Part shown: one piece after another, positions 29,764 through 40,094 of the stretch
How the letters are laid out: each line of letters opens with the position of its first letter
Position numbering within the stretch: the stretch's first letter is position 1
Assembly (NCBI GenBank): GCA_028866995.1
Contig: JAGWHD010000001.1
Location: 247,218-311,217 of the forward strand
DNA from: Microcaldota archaeon
GTDB taxonomy: Archaea > Micrarchaeota > Micrarchaeia > Micrarchaeales > CABMGC01
Reading direction: 5' to 3'
Length of the DNA stretch: 64,000 bases
Made by a program: the position numbers and the translations under genes
The notes under the pieces: generated by a model
The model's input: only the letters and a program-made list of their open reading frames with translations
The model's database searches: none
Told to the model about the DNA's origin: nothing

Positions 29764-30846
29764 TCACGTCACTGTCGTGTTCCTGTACTGCAGGCTCGTG
29801 TAGCAGGCGCTGCTGACTGTCCCGTTCTTTATGTATGAGCAGTAGACCGAGTCGTTGAGCTCCTGCGCCAGGGAGGAGTAGCAGCTGTACGAGTAGTTCG
29901 TCGGGAGCGTCGCGCATATGGTGGCGTTGCCGGTGCTTATCGCCTTGAGGGACATGTACGTGCTGTTGCACGACTGGTAGTCCCCGGTGGAGTTGTAGCA
30001 AGAGTATATCAGCTGGGTATAGTTTATCGTGCCGTATGCCTGGGAGCTGGAGCGCAGAGTGTCGTTGACCAGCGAAGCGCATATCCCTACGGCGGTGCCG
30101 TTGCCCGCTCCAGAGCAGTAAGAGAGGTTCTTGGACTGGTAGGCCACCGACGCTATGCAGAAGTCCCTGGCCCCTATCGTGACATTTCCGAACTCGTAGT
30201 AGTTGAGTATCGGCGCAAGGGTGAGATTAGCGCCGTGCGAAGCCGCTGCATCTGATACTATCCTGTTGGTTACTGAGTAGTTGGACCGCTGCATGACGCT
30301 GGAGCAGTATGAGACGTTGCCGGACTTGACTGCGAGCGACAGGTATATCGATGAGCTGCACTCGCTCCTGCCCAGCGGGTCGGATATCCCGTCGCATATG
30401 GCGCTTGAGTTGGAGGCGGCCGACATGGTCATCAGGCAGCTGTCCTTGACAGCCTGTGGGGCGTAGGAGCATAGCGTGTAATTTCCGGTAGCTATCGCAA
30501 GCGACTCGAAGCAGCTGCCCGACGCGTTGCTGTCGGAGATCTTGCCGCAGAGAGTTGCGTCGCTCAGGTTCTGCGCCATGGCGCCGTAGCATTGGTCGGC
30601 CGTGGCGCTCGGCAGGCTGGAGCACAATGTGCTGTTGCCTGTCGCGAACGCGAGAGTCTCGATGCAGCTGTACCTGTTTCCGATGAGAGGGCTTGACATG
30701 CACCTGTCAGCGGCAGAGCCTCCAGGCGAGAGAAGGAAGGAGAGCGCTGCCAGTGCCAGGATTATTATGACCACGGCGCCGTAAAGCCTGAGCTTCTCGT
30801 CATGGCCCATAGAATCCAGAAATGACTTGACGCCGTTCTCCTCCAT
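29764..30846 (-). CDS. Membrane-anchored Cys-rich repeat surface protein
   Basis: N-terminal TM, then repeated C-x(n)-(L)A.(A)TGN.(T/S).C units. Confidence 0.65.
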   Translation of the reverse strand: MEENGVKSFLDSMGHDEKLRLYGAVVIIILALAALSFLLSPGGSAADRCMSSPLIGNRYSCIETLAFATGNSTLCSSLPSATADQCYGAMAQNLSDATLCGKISDSNASGSCFESLAIATGNYTLCSYAPQAVKDSCLMTMSAASNSSAICDGISDPLGRSECSSSIYLSLAVKSGNVSYCSSVMQRSNYSVTNRIVSDAAASHGANLTLAPILNYYEFGNVTIGARDFCIASVAYQSKNLSYCSGAGNGTAVGICASLVNDTLRSSSQAYGTINYTQLIYSCYNSTGDYQSCNSTYMSLKAISTGNATICATLPTNYSYSCYSSLAQELNDSVYCSYIKNGTVSSACYTSLQYRNTTVT

Positions 30847-30889
30847 TCAATTCCGATATGCCTACGCTTTCCAGGCTTATATAAGTTGG

Positions 30890-31624
30890 CTACATCAGCG
30901 TGGAGACGTCGTCGGTAGTGAATATCTTGAAGCCCTCCGGGGTTATTTCGTACGGAGCGGTCACGAAGCTGTGCTTGTTGCCCCTCATCTTTATGACCTC
31001 TATGCCAGGTATCCTCCTCTGCTCCTGGACCATCTGGTACATGACTATTATCCCGTCGAAGATGAAGTATGTGCTCCTGAACCTGAGCCCCGTCCTCTCA
31101 GGGTCCGGCAGCTCCGATGTGAGCATCGATGTCACCCCGAGCCTCCTGAAGTTCGTAGCCATAGAGATCATGGACCTCCTGAACGACAGCTGGTCCTTGA
31201 CGAGCATCTCAAGTATGCTCGACGAGTCTATGACTATCCTTGTGGCCTTCTCGGATGTCACCAGCGACTCTATGTCGGACACGAGCTTCCCGAACTCGTA
31301 GTTGCTGTTCTCCGAGCTGCCGAAGAGCGATGTCTGCGGGTCCTCTCCCTCGACTATCAGATTCCTCGATTCCATCAGCTGGTCCATGTCTGTGAATGAA
31401 GAGAAAGCCTCCTTCGCGTTCTTGACGACCCTCTCAGGGCTCTCGTCAAGCGAGAAGAAGATGGACTTGTTGCCCATCTTGGCGTTCTTGTACAGGAACT
31501 CGAACGCAAGCAGGGTCTTTCCGGCTCCCGGACCTCCCGCGAGTATGACCTGGTTCTTCTGCGGTATGCCGCCGAACAGCATCGAGTCTAGTCCGTTTAT
31601 GCCAGTCTGGATTACATCCGCCAC
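30890..31624 (-). CDS. KaiC/RadA-superfamily ATPase (second copy; GTG start)
   Basis: TGINGLDSMLFGGIPQKNQVILAGGPGAGKTLLAFEFLY; GTG at 31624 avoids overlap with the + strand gene. Confidence 0.88.
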   Translation of the reverse strand: MADVIQTGINGLDSMLFGGIPQKNQVILAGGPGAGKTLLAFEFLYKNAKMGNKSIFFSLDESPERVVKNAKEAFSSFTDMDQLMESRNLIVEGEDPQTSLFGSSENSNYEFGKLVSDIESLVTSEKATRIVIDSSSILEMLVKDQLSFRRSMISMATNFRRLGVTSMLTSELPDPERTGLRFRSTYFIFDGIIVMYQMVQEQRRIPGIEVIKMRGNKHSFVTAPYEITPEGFKIFTTDDVSTLM

Positions 31625-31684
31625 CGAACCACTTTTATTATTTTTTGCTGCATGGTTATTTATAGCTGATGCTGAGATGCTACC

Positions 31685-32449
31685 ATGGACAGGAGACTGT
31701 TGCTCGTAGGCGTTGTTGTATTCGTATTCGGTTCTGCCATATCGTGGGTCGGGACCAGCCAGAGCATAGACCAGATATCCGGGGCGAGCGCAGGATACCA
31801 GGAAGCGGCGCTCGCTGCGGGCTCTGATGCCTATGTCCCTTTCTCGTCGAACGGTAGCACCACGCTTGTAAGCGCGTACGAGACCGTGCCCAACGCGTCG
31901 ATAGACTTCTACATAATGAACAGCTCGGCGTTCGCGTCGGTCAGCGGCACGGTGAATTCCGACGGCAGGCTGGAGCAGCAGGCCCGATCGCTGGTCGGCG
32001 GAGGGCTTGTCGCCATGATACTGGGGAGCAGCGCGGGCCAATATCCTTACACGTCGGTATACGGCAGTTTCATACCTGTGCCAGACTATTCAGCCAACTA
32101 TTCGAGGCTGCCTGAAGGCACCTACTACCTCGTTTTTGAGAACCCGACGCAGACCAACACTACAGTATTCTATTCCATTGTCATGAGCAACGCCTTCTCA
32201 TCCATACAGGGGCAGCTCACAGGCAGCTCCAGCGCCACTGGAGTGGTCGGCGTGCTCGTGGCAGTTGCAGGGCTAGCTGTCTGCGTTTACTCGTTATTCA
32301 GGAAGAGCGCCAGGAAGGAATCAGCTGGGCCCGCCCAGGAGGAGGTTGACAGGCTTTACGCAGGTGTTGAGAGAAGGGGCATCAAGGAGAAGAGGAAGGC
32401 ACGAAAGGGAACTGCTAAGAGGAAGCGGAGGAGGGGACAAGGTCGTTGA
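31685..32449 (+). CDS. Hypothetical membrane/secreted protein
   Basis: N-terminal TM, extracellular-type middle, C-terminal TM and basic tail. Confidence 0.6.
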   Translation: MDRRLLLVGVVVFVFGSAISWVGTSQSIDQISGASAGYQEAALAAGSDAYVPFSSNGSTTLVSAYETVPNASIDFYIMNSSAFASVSGTVNSDGRLEQQARSLVGGGLVAMILGSSAGQYPYTSVYGSFIPVPDYSANYSRLPEGTYYLVFENPTQTNTTVFYSIVMSNAFSSIQGQLTGSSSATGVVGVLVAVAGLAVCVYSLFRKSARKESAGPAQEEVDRLYAGVERRGIKEKRKARKGTAKRKRRRGQGR

Positions 32450-32506
32450 TTAACTTGCCCCGTTCCGTTGATTAGCTTAATAAACGTTCTTTGCAACTAT
32501 CCTTGC

Positions 32507-33196
32507 ATGGACAGCCTGCAGGAGAGGATAGCGGGAGAGATAACGCTCTCCGAAAGCCCTGGAAGCACGATGAAGAAGTGGAGGGAGCTGTTCGGTGTAT
32601 CGCAGGTTGAGCTCGCCAAGGCGCTCAAGATATCCACATCTACGATAAGCGACTACGAAGGGAACAGGAGGGCGAGCCCTGGTGCAGGCATAATCAAGAG
32701 GTTCGTGCACACGCTCTTCACCATAGACAGCAGCAAGGGAGGAGAGGTAACAAGGAACCTCGAGAAGTATAATCTTCCGGTAGAGAAGGAGCCGTTCTAC
32801 TCGGTGCACGACTTCTCGTCGCCGATAACCGGGACCGATTTCGCAAGGATAATAGACGCGAAGATAGTCGCGAACCCTTCATATCTGGACACGATCAAGC
32901 TGTTCGGCTACACACTCCTTGATAGCCTCAGGGTCATCCTGGAGGTATCGCCCAGCGACTATCCGAGGCTGTTCGGCACCACTAACGAGAGGGCCTTCGT
33001 CTTCGACCAGGTAAGCACAGGAAGGAGCCCCATGGTCGTGATAAGGGTTGCGCCGATAAAACCGAGGGTCGTTGTGATCCAGAACGTGGACAATGTTGAC
33101 AAGCTCGCGATAAAGATCTCGCAGATAGAGAAGATACCGCTGCTGACGACCAAGCTCAACGCGGAGCAGCTCAGGGCAAGACTGAACAACATCTGA
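32507..33196 (+). CDS. XRE-type HTH transcriptional regulator
   Basis: MKKWRELFGVSQVELAKALKISTSTISDYEGNRRASPG. Confidence 0.85.
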   Translation: MDSLQERIAGEITLSESPGSTMKKWRELFGVSQVELAKALKISTSTISDYEGNRRASPGAGIIKRFVHTLFTIDSSKGGEVTRNLEKYNLPVEKEPFYSVHDFSSPITGTDFARIIDAKIVANPSYLDTIKLFGYTLLDSLRVILEVSPSDYPRLFGTTNERAFVFDQVSTGRSPMVVIRVAPIKPRVVVIQNVDNVDKLAIKISQIEKIPLLTTKLNAEQLRARLNNI

Positions 33197-33301
33197 TAAC
33201 TGTTCCTTCCAAGGCATGTCTGCTGGTCTCTCACACGGGTACTGTTGTCCTTTCGTTGTTTTTCCAGAACAAATAGGTGTTCGTAGGCTCTGGCGCATGT
33301 C

Positions 33302-34252
33302 CTAGACTAGGTAAGTCACAGCTATGGCTACGAAGTACAGGACAACGAGGGAGATGCCGTTGAGCAGCGTCACCCTACCATTGCTCATCGCCCACAGGGC
33401 GAGCATGTTTATCACTATGACCGCTATGAATGCGGACATGGAACCGTGCAGCGAGACAGGCGAAGATGCCAGTATGCCTATGATTCCAAGCAGCACGGTG
33501 TTGTTCTGCAGCTTTCCGCCTATGAACGAGACTATTGCAGTGGATCCGCCGCCGTGCGTCTTCGTCGCTATCTTGTACGCGCCGAGGTTCTCCTCCAGCT
33601 CAGCTGCGAGCGGCGATATCACGAGCGCCAGCCATATCGCCGGGACGCTGATCGCGTTTGACAGCCCTGTCAGCAGGTGCACGAACGTCTCCGAGAGCAG
33701 AAGGACTATGATGGTGCCGATCGCGAGCATGACCATGCCCTCCGCCATTATCTTCCTTGCGGCGCTGTTCCTTGTCCTGGCATATATCTGCTTCCTGGAC
33801 TTCGCGTACCTGTATCCGAGGTATACTGCATATATCAGTATCAGCAGGACTCCAGAGAGCTTGCCGAGGTTCCCGTAGATCAGCAGCACGACCATCGCCA
33901 AGGTCGCTACGAGCAGGAATATCGACTCGACGTGGTAGTCCTCCTTCATCACTATGGGCTGTTTCCATTTCATGGCGTAGACTATGCCGACTATCCCTAT
34001 GCCCAGGGTGAACAGTATTACGTTGCCTCCCAGCGCGGAGCCAAGGGCCACGCCGTCGGAGCCATGCAGCATCGCGATTATGACGAACATCGTTTCGGGG
34101 AGGGCGCCCATTAGCCCCAGTATCACGCCGCCGGCCATTCCCTGGCCCAGGAGCGGCTCAAGCTTGCCCGTAGCCCTGGCCACCAGCTCTGCAGCTATGC
34201 CGAAGCCGGCTATCACTATTACTATCTGAATTATCAGGGATTCGAGGGGCAT
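33302..34252 (-). CDS. CaCA-type sodium/calcium exchanger family protein
   Basis: Two alpha-repeat-like regions: GALPETMFVIIAM...GSALGGNVILFTLGIGIVG and PLAAELEENLGA. Confidence 0.75.
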   Translation of the reverse strand: MPLESLIIQIVIVIAGFGIAAELVARATGKLEPLLGQGMAGGVILGLMGALPETMFVIIAMLHGSDGVALGSALGGNVILFTLGIGIVGIVYAMKWKQPIVMKEDYHVESIFLLVATLAMVVLLIYGNLGKLSGVLLILIYAVYLGYRYAKSRKQIYARTRNSAARKIMAEGMVMLAIGTIIVLLLSETFVHLLTGLSNAISVPAIWLALVISPLAAELEENLGAYKIATKTHGGGSTAIVSFIGGKLQNNTVLLGIIGILASSPVSLHGSMSAFIAVIVINMLALWAMSNGRVTLLNGISLVVLYFVAIAVTYLV

Positions 34253-34330
34253 GCTGATCTGCTCTATATCCAGCTTCTGTTGTAAAGCTTATAAGGCAGT
34301 TCCCGACCGTCCGCAGGGAGGTGCCTGCCC

Positions 34331-34492
34331 TCAGGCGACCTCGAGGTACAGCCAGATGGCGTCTGCCACGAATATGATTATGCCGAGGAGCAGCCATGTG
34401 ATGTCGAAGTAGCTGGTGTAGGTCCAGTAGAGGTCAGCAACAGCTATCACTATGCCCATCAGGATCGCTATGTTGTGCCTCATGTTTGCCAT
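34331..34492 (-). CDS. Small 53-aa membrane protein
   Basis: Below track cutoff; MANMRHNIAILMGIVIAVADLYWTYTSYFDITWLLLGIIIFVADAIWLYLEVA. Confidence 0.45.
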   Translation of the reverse strand: MANMRHNIAILMGIVIAVADLYWTYTSYFDITWLLLGIIIFVADAIWLYLEVA

Positions 34493-34517
34493 TCAATCAC
34501 ATCGATGCCCTTTGGGC

Positions 34518-35060
34518 TCATACCTTCGCGGCGACGAATCCGCCTACGCCGTTGCCTGCAGCCTCGTCAGCCCTCTTGTCTCCGGCATACCTGTACAGCG
34601 GCAGGCCTTTGTACGTAGTCTGCATCGACCCGTCAGCCCTTGTTATGGTGCCGAACTTGGATATGTCAAGGCCTTGCTCCAGGGTGAGGTTCGCGGTATA
34701 GAATACAGGCCACGCAGTTATGCATCCTCCTGTGCATTCGCTCATGCCGCTGTTCTGCGTATCTGAGTTGTAGGTGTAGAGCGCGAATCCGGATGCGTTG
34801 GTAAGGTACATCCCTATAGACGAGTCGTTCACGAACCCCACGCTGTAATTTCCGTAGTAGCCAGTGCTGTTCGTCTGGTTCATCACAGCATGTGTCGTGT
34901 TTGTCCCGTTCATGCCTGCGTTGGCCGCAGTTGTCGTCGCTGGGGCCGTTGTCGGTGCGGTGCTGGGTGCGCTGCTTCCCATTGAGCTCTCTATGACGTA
35001 TACTGCTGCTATCACTACTATAACTGCAACTGCTATCCCTACCAATGCGGACTGATTCAT
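34518..35060 (-). CDS. Secreted repeat (PF03640-like) lipoprotein-type surface protein
   Basis: GMYLTNASGFALYTYNSDTQNSGMSECTGGCITAWPVF...TYKGLPLYRYAGD. Confidence 0.85.
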   Translation of the reverse strand: MNQSALVGIAVAVIVVIAAVYVIESSMGSSAPSTAPTTAPATTTAANAGMNGTNTTHAVMNQTNSTGYYGNYSVGFVNDSSIGMYLTNASGFALYTYNSDTQNSGMSECTGGCITAWPVFYTANLTLEQGLDISKFGTITRADGSMQTTYKGLPLYRYAGDKRADEAAGNGVGGFVAAKV

Positions 35061-35107
35061 ATAATCCCGTTATTAACTTTCCTGAAAGCTTTAAATAGAC
35101 TAGTGGC

Positions 35108-35551
35108 TCATCGCAGTTCGTCCAGGAACTCCTTCGGCAGCATGAATGAAAGGTGCTGCCTTGCTTCTTCTATCGGCACCCACTTGTACTCTGAGTGCTC
35201 CTTGCTGAGCCTTATCTCGGCTCCGCCATCCGTGCTGCACCTGTATATCAGGAAAAGCAGGTTGTCCTTGCCGTCGTTTATCCTGAAGTTGGCCGTGACA
35301 GCAGCATAGAGCTGGCCTACCTTTATCCCCTTTATGCCCGTCTCCTCCTCGACCTCTCGTACGAGCGTCTCCTTGACTCCTGGATCCTGCATCTTGCCTC
35401 CGGGCAGGTCCCAATACGGGGCGAAGTTCTGTCCTGGCTTGTGCGGCACTGCCTTAAGCAGAAGGACCTTGCCTTCAGGGTTCTCTATGAGCGCCTTGAC
35501 GCCTATGTAGAATTGAATGTCATCATTGCCCATCCTATCAACTTGCATCAT
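35108..35551 (-). CDS. Nudix hydrolase
   Basis: GGKMQDPGVKETLVREVEEETGI Nudix box. Confidence 0.88.
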   Translation of the reverse strand: MMQVDRMGNDDIQFYIGVKALIENPEGKVLLLKAVPHKPGQNFAPYWDLPGGKMQDPGVKETLVREVEEETGIKGIKVGQLYAAVTANFRINDGKDNLLFLIYRCSTDGGAEIRLSKEHSEYKWVPIEEARQHLSFMLPKEFLDELR

Positions 35552-36255
35552 TAGTCTATTACTGGCCTTTTTGTCCACGTTCCGGTGCCCTCGGTGTCGA
35601 CGTAAGAGGATCCCTCTCCTTTGGAGATGGACAGATATGCGTCCCTTATGCCCTCCCTGGCTTTCAGCTTTGCGGATACGCTTTCGAGTGCTCTGAAGCC
35701 CCGCACGCTGGTGCGCCTCGCGAACGGCATTATGTACCTCTCGCTCTCGATTATGTACTGGGCGCATTTGTCGTAGGACCATCTCGTCCCGTACAGCATG
35801 GTCCTCAGGTTGTCTATCCTGTCTGCGACCTTTATCAGCCTGCTGCCCATGCCTGCCTTATTGAAATGAGACATGTAGGAGCTTCTGCTGCTGAAAAGGT
35901 TCTGCGATTCGGAAGCGACAAGGGATGCGACCGCCTTACCGAATCTCTTCTCCAGGAAACCTTTCTTGACTCCGCAGTCCTCTATCGTGTCGTGCAGTGC
36001 GGCCGCTGCAAGCACCTTGGGGTCCCTGACCTTGAGCTCATCGATGAGGATCCTCAGCACCCCGTATATGTGTATTATGTAAGGGGTGCGCTTGAGGTAT
36101 ATGCGGAGCTGGCCGTCGTGCCACTTCTCCGCTGACTTTAGCGCCGCAAGCACCTGGTCCCTGCGGTCCTTGGGCAGCTTTGATACTGAGGAATAGCATC
36201 TCCTTCTCTGGAAGGCAAGATTGTCGTAGTTCCGCACCGCAGCACCAGCCGTCAT
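35551..36255 (-). CDS. HD-domain hydrolase (RelA/SpoT-like HD)
   Basis: PYIIHIYGVLRILIDE...AAALHDTIEDCGV. Confidence 0.8.
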   Translation of the reverse strand: MTAGAAVRNYDNLAFQRRRCYSSVSKLPKDRRDQVLAALKSAEKWHDGQLRIYLKRTPYIIHIYGVLRILIDELKVRDPKVLAAAALHDTIEDCGVKKGFLEKRFGKAVASLVASESQNLFSSRSSYMSHFNKAGMGSRLIKVADRIDNLRTMLYGTRWSYDKCAQYIIESERYIMPFARRTSVRGFRALESVSAKLKAREGIRDAYLSISKGEGSSYVDTEGTGTWTKRPVID

Positions 36256-36500
36256 ATCTGCTTCAGCTTCCTTGCTGACCTGTCCAGCTCCTTCCTGGCC
36301 CTGTCCATGTGCGCCATGACTATCTCAAGGCTCTCGACAAGGTCCGGCTTTGAGGGGCCGCTCACCTTGTTCATTATCCTTTTGTTTATCCTGACGATCT
36401 CGTTCCTCGCCTCGAGCAGCTGCCTTGACATGCCGTTGAGCATGCTGTAGTCCTTGAGCAGCGCGTTCCTCCTGATGTTTGCCTTTGCCATGCCGATCAT
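36252..36500 (-). CDS. Small helical hypothetical protein
   Basis: 82 aa ORF overlapping the next gene by 4 nt (operonic). Confidence 0.55.
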   Translation of the reverse strand: MIGMAKANIRRNALLKDYSMLNGMSRQLLEARNEIVRINKRIMNKVSGPSKPDLVESLEIVMAHMDRARKELDRSARKLKQI

Positions 36501-36509
36501 CCCATCCTG

Positions 36510-37016
36510 CTATTTGCCCTTGTGAATCTTATACTTTTCGTAGATGTGCAGCGCCTCGCCTATTATCAGACCGGTAGAGAACGCGAGGAGCATGTTGACG
36601 AATACAGTGGCCAGGAACATGCCCGGAAGCACGATCTCTATCGCGAACCTTGCGATGAACGCGGCCATCCATGCAATGAGTATGTACGGGGCGCGCTTGT
36701 AATGCGTCCTGCCCTCCTTCTCGAAGAACTCTGCGCCGCTGGCATATCTCATGCCTAACAGAAGTCCAACGACCAATGACACTGCTGCTCCTGCGACTAT
36801 CTCAAGAAGGTAAGGACTTGCATAGTAAGATGCAAAAGACACGAGCATAAGTATGGTGTAGACCGCAGGCAGCCTCGCAAGGGTGAACATGCTGAACTTC
36901 GTGCCCTTCATGCTCCTGTATATCCTCAATGTCAGTATAACAGCCACTACAATAAGTACTACGTAGACTGATGGGCCGCTCAGCTGCGATGCCGGATATG
37001 CCTGTAGGAGCTGCAT
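36510..37016 (-). CDS. Hypothetical multi-pass membrane protein
   Basis: Several TM segments. Confidence 0.6.
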   Translation of the reverse strand: MQLLQAYPASQLSGPSVYVVLIVVAVILTLRIYRSMKGTKFSMFTLARLPAVYTILMLVSFASYYASPYLLEIVAGAAVSLVVGLLLGMRYASGAEFFEKEGRTHYKRAPYILIAWMAAFIARFAIEIVLPGMFLATVFVNMLLAFSTGLIIGEALHIYEKYKIHKGK

Positions 37017-37063
37017 GATATGGATACTGTTGCTCTGTTATTATAATCCTGGCACTTTCCGCT

Positions 37064-37615
37064 TTATAGCCTGCGATACATCATGATGATTGTCTGCTTC
37101 TTCCCTTTCCTCACGACCCCTTCAGGCAGTCTGCCATAGGTCTTGAACCCCATCCGCTTATAGAGCTTGAAGGCGCGAGGATTGAGGCTCCACACGCCAA
37201 GCGCCATGATCTTGTACCTCTTCCTTGCCCTCTGTATCGAATGACGTATGAGCGCGGTTCCTATCCCCATGGACCTGTATCCTCTTCTTACAGATATGCC
37301 AAGCTGCCCTACGTGCGAGCTTTCTGCATTCGGATACTTCGGGGATATGTCGCATGTGCCGACAACTCTGCCGTTGACCTCTGCAACCGAGAATATCCTG
37401 GATCCTTTCCCTACTCCTTTCATCATCTCGTTGAACCACTTCCTCTCATGCTCCATCGTCGGTTTTTTCTTGTACAGCCCCACCCCCATGTCAGGGTTTG
37501 TCTTAACCTCATCGTATCTTTCGTAATAGCAGGATATGATGTCTTTCATATCGCTCCTTCTGATTCCCCTTATCTTGAATTCTTCCTTGACGTCCATGTT
37601 CATCCTAATTGGCAC
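37064..37615 (-). CDS. GNAT-family N-acetyltransferase
   Basis: VGQLGISVRRGYRSMGIGTALIRHSIQRAR acetyl-CoA-binding motif. Confidence 0.88.
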   Translation of the reverse strand: MPIRMNMDVKEEFKIRGIRRSDMKDIISCYYERYDEVKTNPDMGVGLYKKKPTMEHERKWFNEMMKGVGKGSRIFSVAEVNGRVVGTCDISPKYPNAESSHVGQLGISVRRGYRSMGIGTALIRHSIQRARKRYKIMALGVWSLNPRAFKLYKRMGFKTYGRLPEGVVRKGKKQTIIMMYRRL

Positions 37616-37648
37616 TGCGGATTTATAAGATAAAGGAGATATCTTCAG

Positions 37649-38755
37649 TTGATGGATTCTGATGAGATAGCAGACATGAGGCTGCTAAGCCAAGGGATAA
37701 CTTCGGAGACGTCTGCAAGGCCCGAGGATGTTGTCTCTAGGATGGGAGCCATGCAGGCGCAGGATTACGATGCAGCAATGTGGGCGATAGGCCTAAGGTG
37801 CAGAGGGGGAGTCACGAAGGCGGATGTTGAATCTGCCATAGACAAGAGAAGGATAGCGAGGACGTGGCTTATGAGGGGCACGCTGCACTTCGCCCATTCG
37901 AACGACATCGGGTGGATGCTGAAGCTCTTCGCGCCCAGGCTGATAAGGACCGCGATGCTGCGCGATGCGCATCTCGGGCTCTCCGATAAGGTTATTGACA
38001 GGACAATGGCGCTTTTCGAGAAGGCGCTGAAGGGAGGGAGGCAGCTCTCGAGGAAGGAGATGTACGGGGTGATGAGGAAAGGCAATGTGCCTACGGCAAA
38101 CAACCTCGGCTACCACATGCTCTACAGAGCAGCATGGGACGGGCTGATATGCTTCGGGCTGCACGATGGGAAGCAGCCAACGTTTGCGCTGATGGACGAG
38201 TGGCTGCCCAAGCAGAAGGGGATGGAGAGGGATGATGCGTTGAAGGAGCTGGCAAGGAGGTATTTCTCAAGCCACGGCCCGGCTACAGTGAAGGATTACG
38301 TGTGGTGGTCAGGCCTCAAGGTCTCCGAGGCAATGGAAGGCATTGGAAAAGCCTCGGGCGACATCAAGACAGAGGAGGTGAAAGGAGTCACATATTACTT
38401 TCCAAAAAAGATGCCAAGGCAGAATGGAAACACGCGCAATGCGCACCTCCTTCCTGCCTTCGACGAGTACCTGGTTTCTTATAGCGACAGGTCAGCGATG
38501 CTCGACAGCAGGAAAACCCAGGAATGGCTGCGCAGCGGCAAGATGGCCGTTATCCACAGCAACGGGATATTCACGCCAGTGATAGTCATAGATGGGAAGG
38601 TGGTCGGAGCATGGAAGAGGAGCAAGGAGAAGAAAGGCATTTCTGTGAGGCTGGTACCGTTCGGCAGGATCTCGAAGGAGCACATGGCCCAGATCAAGGA
38701 CGCTGTCGAGGATTATGGCAGGTTCTTCGGGACTGAAGCAATGCTCAAGGCCTGA
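37649..38755 (+). CDS. Winged-helix DNA-binding protein, AlkZ-like DNA glycosylase family
   Basis: MGAMQAQDYDAAMWAIGLR, RTWLMRGTLHFAHSND. Confidence 0.8.
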   Translation: MMDSDEIADMRLLSQGITSETSARPEDVVSRMGAMQAQDYDAAMWAIGLRCRGGVTKADVESAIDKRRIARTWLMRGTLHFAHSNDIGWMLKLFAPRLIRTAMLRDAHLGLSDKVIDRTMALFEKALKGGRQLSRKEMYGVMRKGNVPTANNLGYHMLYRAAWDGLICFGLHDGKQPTFALMDEWLPKQKGMERDDALKELARRYFSSHGPATVKDYVWWSGLKVSEAMEGIGKASGDIKTEEVKGVTYYFPKKMPRQNGNTRNAHLLPAFDEYLVSYSDRSAMLDSRKTQEWLRSGKMAVIHSNGIFTPVIVIDGKVVGAWKRSKEKKGISVRLVPFGRISKEHMAQIKDAVEDYGRFFGTEAMLKA

Positions 38756-39173
38756 ATCCCTGCTCCAGCAGCCTTTGCACAGGGACGAAAAGCGGTTTTG
38801 GCAGCCTCTTCCATTCGAACCATCCGATGGCCTCGCATTTGTCCGGCTCCATTATCCTGGGAGTGCCGGACTTTATCCTGCAGGTGAAGAAAAGTGTTAT
38901 TGAATGCCTGCCCTCTTTCCTGAATATGTTGTTGGTTACTGATGCGAAGCGGAGGCCCTTCACCTTTATCCCGACCTCCTCTTCCAGCTCCCTTTTCACT
39001 GCATCCTCGAACTCCTCGCCGTATTCGAGCCTGCCTCCAGGAGGGGCCCAGGTCCCTCCGCCATGGTTGCCTTTCCTCCTGCACAGCAGGACCTTCCCAT
39101 TCTTGATGACGATCCCTGCGACGCCGATGAAAGGAACGTTCTCTTTTGATATTTTGGTATTGTGTTTATTCAC
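38745..39173 (-). CDS. Nudix hydrolase
   Basis: GGRLEYGEEFEDAVKRELEEEVGI. Confidence 0.88.
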   Translation of the reverse strand: MNKHNTKISKENVPFIGVAGIVIKNGKVLLCRRKGNHGGGTWAPPGGRLEYGEEFEDAVKRELEEEVGIKVKGLRFASVTNNIFRKEGRHSITLFFTCRIKSGTPRIMEPDKCEAIGWFEWKRLPKPLFVPVQRLLEQGFRP

Positions 39174-39177
39174 AGTA

Positions 39178-39756
39178 TCATTTTTTGTATTCGTAAAGTG
39201 ATATGACTACTCCGAAAGTGAGGTATATGGAGAAAATTGCGTAGTTTGTAAGGTACTGCGCCATAAATAACGGGCCGCTATTAGCATATCCAAGAAATTC
39301 AAGACTGATTAGTGAGAATGATATCGCCAAGAATAAAAGAAGATAAAACGGGGTCATAATCGATCTTACTCCTTGCTTTGATTTAATCGTAAAAAGGTTG
39401 CTACTCAGGGCAATTACGATGCTTGCAGCTATAATAAGCACCGAGTCTATTTGGGATAAGATATTTTGATCTATAGCAATCTTTGTGCCATAGGTTATAG
39501 CGGATACGGGAGCCGCCACAGTAAGTAACATTAAAGCCACAGAAAGTTCGAGATTTTTTGTAAGTATGCCATACATATCTTTAGGATGTTTATTCCTCCA
39601 CCATAATACAAAGAAAATCAATGTAAGCAAAATTAATACAAGTGAGACTGTCTTGTATAGTATATTCATTGGTTGATTGGAAAGCATAGCTACAATGGTC
39701 GTACCTACAAAACCTACCAATGCAATAATTATCCATAGAGTTTCTTTTCGGACCAT
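39178..39756 (-). CDS. Hypothetical multi-pass membrane protein in AT-rich island
   Basis: 192 aa, hydrophobic, unlike surrounding codon usage. Confidence 0.6.
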   Translation of the reverse strand: MVRKETLWIIIALVGFVGTTIVAMLSNQPMNILYKTVSLVLILLTLIFFVLWWRNKHPKDMYGILTKNLELSVALMLLTVAAPVSAITYGTKIAIDQNILSQIDSVLIIAASIVIALSSNLFTIKSKQGVRSIMTPFYLLLFLAISFSLISLEFLGYANSGPLFMAQYLTNYAIFSIYLTFGVVISLYEYKK

Positions 39757-39943
39757 GATATAGGATAGGTAGCATAATTATAAATGATTTAATATTTGCA
39801 ATTTCTTGATGGGAAGATAAGTAGTATGATGATTTGGGTTGGCACTTTTTCAAGGCTTAATAAAATCAAATTGGTTAGTTAAATCATCGTAGAAAGGGAA
39901 GGAATAAGAGGATTTCATCTGAAATACCTATGGGGTAGTGTTT

Positions 39944-40087
39944 ATGAGTAGACAAGAAAAGAATTGGGCAGGATTTCTCTTGATAGTTGCTGGACTCGTG
40001 ATGATTACATTTAACCAGAATAATATAATAAATGAAATGCTTGGATTCGGAATTCTGGGTGTCGGAGTAATAATGATATTATCCTAG
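39944..40087 (+). CDS. 47-aa two-TM membrane protein in AT-rich island
   Basis: MSRQEKNWAGFLLIVAGLVMITFNQNNIINEMLGFGILGVGVIMILS; below track cutoff. Confidence 0.45.
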   Translation: MSRQEKNWAGFLLIVAGLVMITFNQNNIINEMLGFGILGVGVIMILS

Positions 40088-40094
40088 TGATAAA

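Noticed and set aside
31625-32041. Upstream extension of the second KaiC-like ORF
   Set aside because: Overlaps the plus-strand gene at 31685; conserved ATPase sequence begins just after GTG 31624
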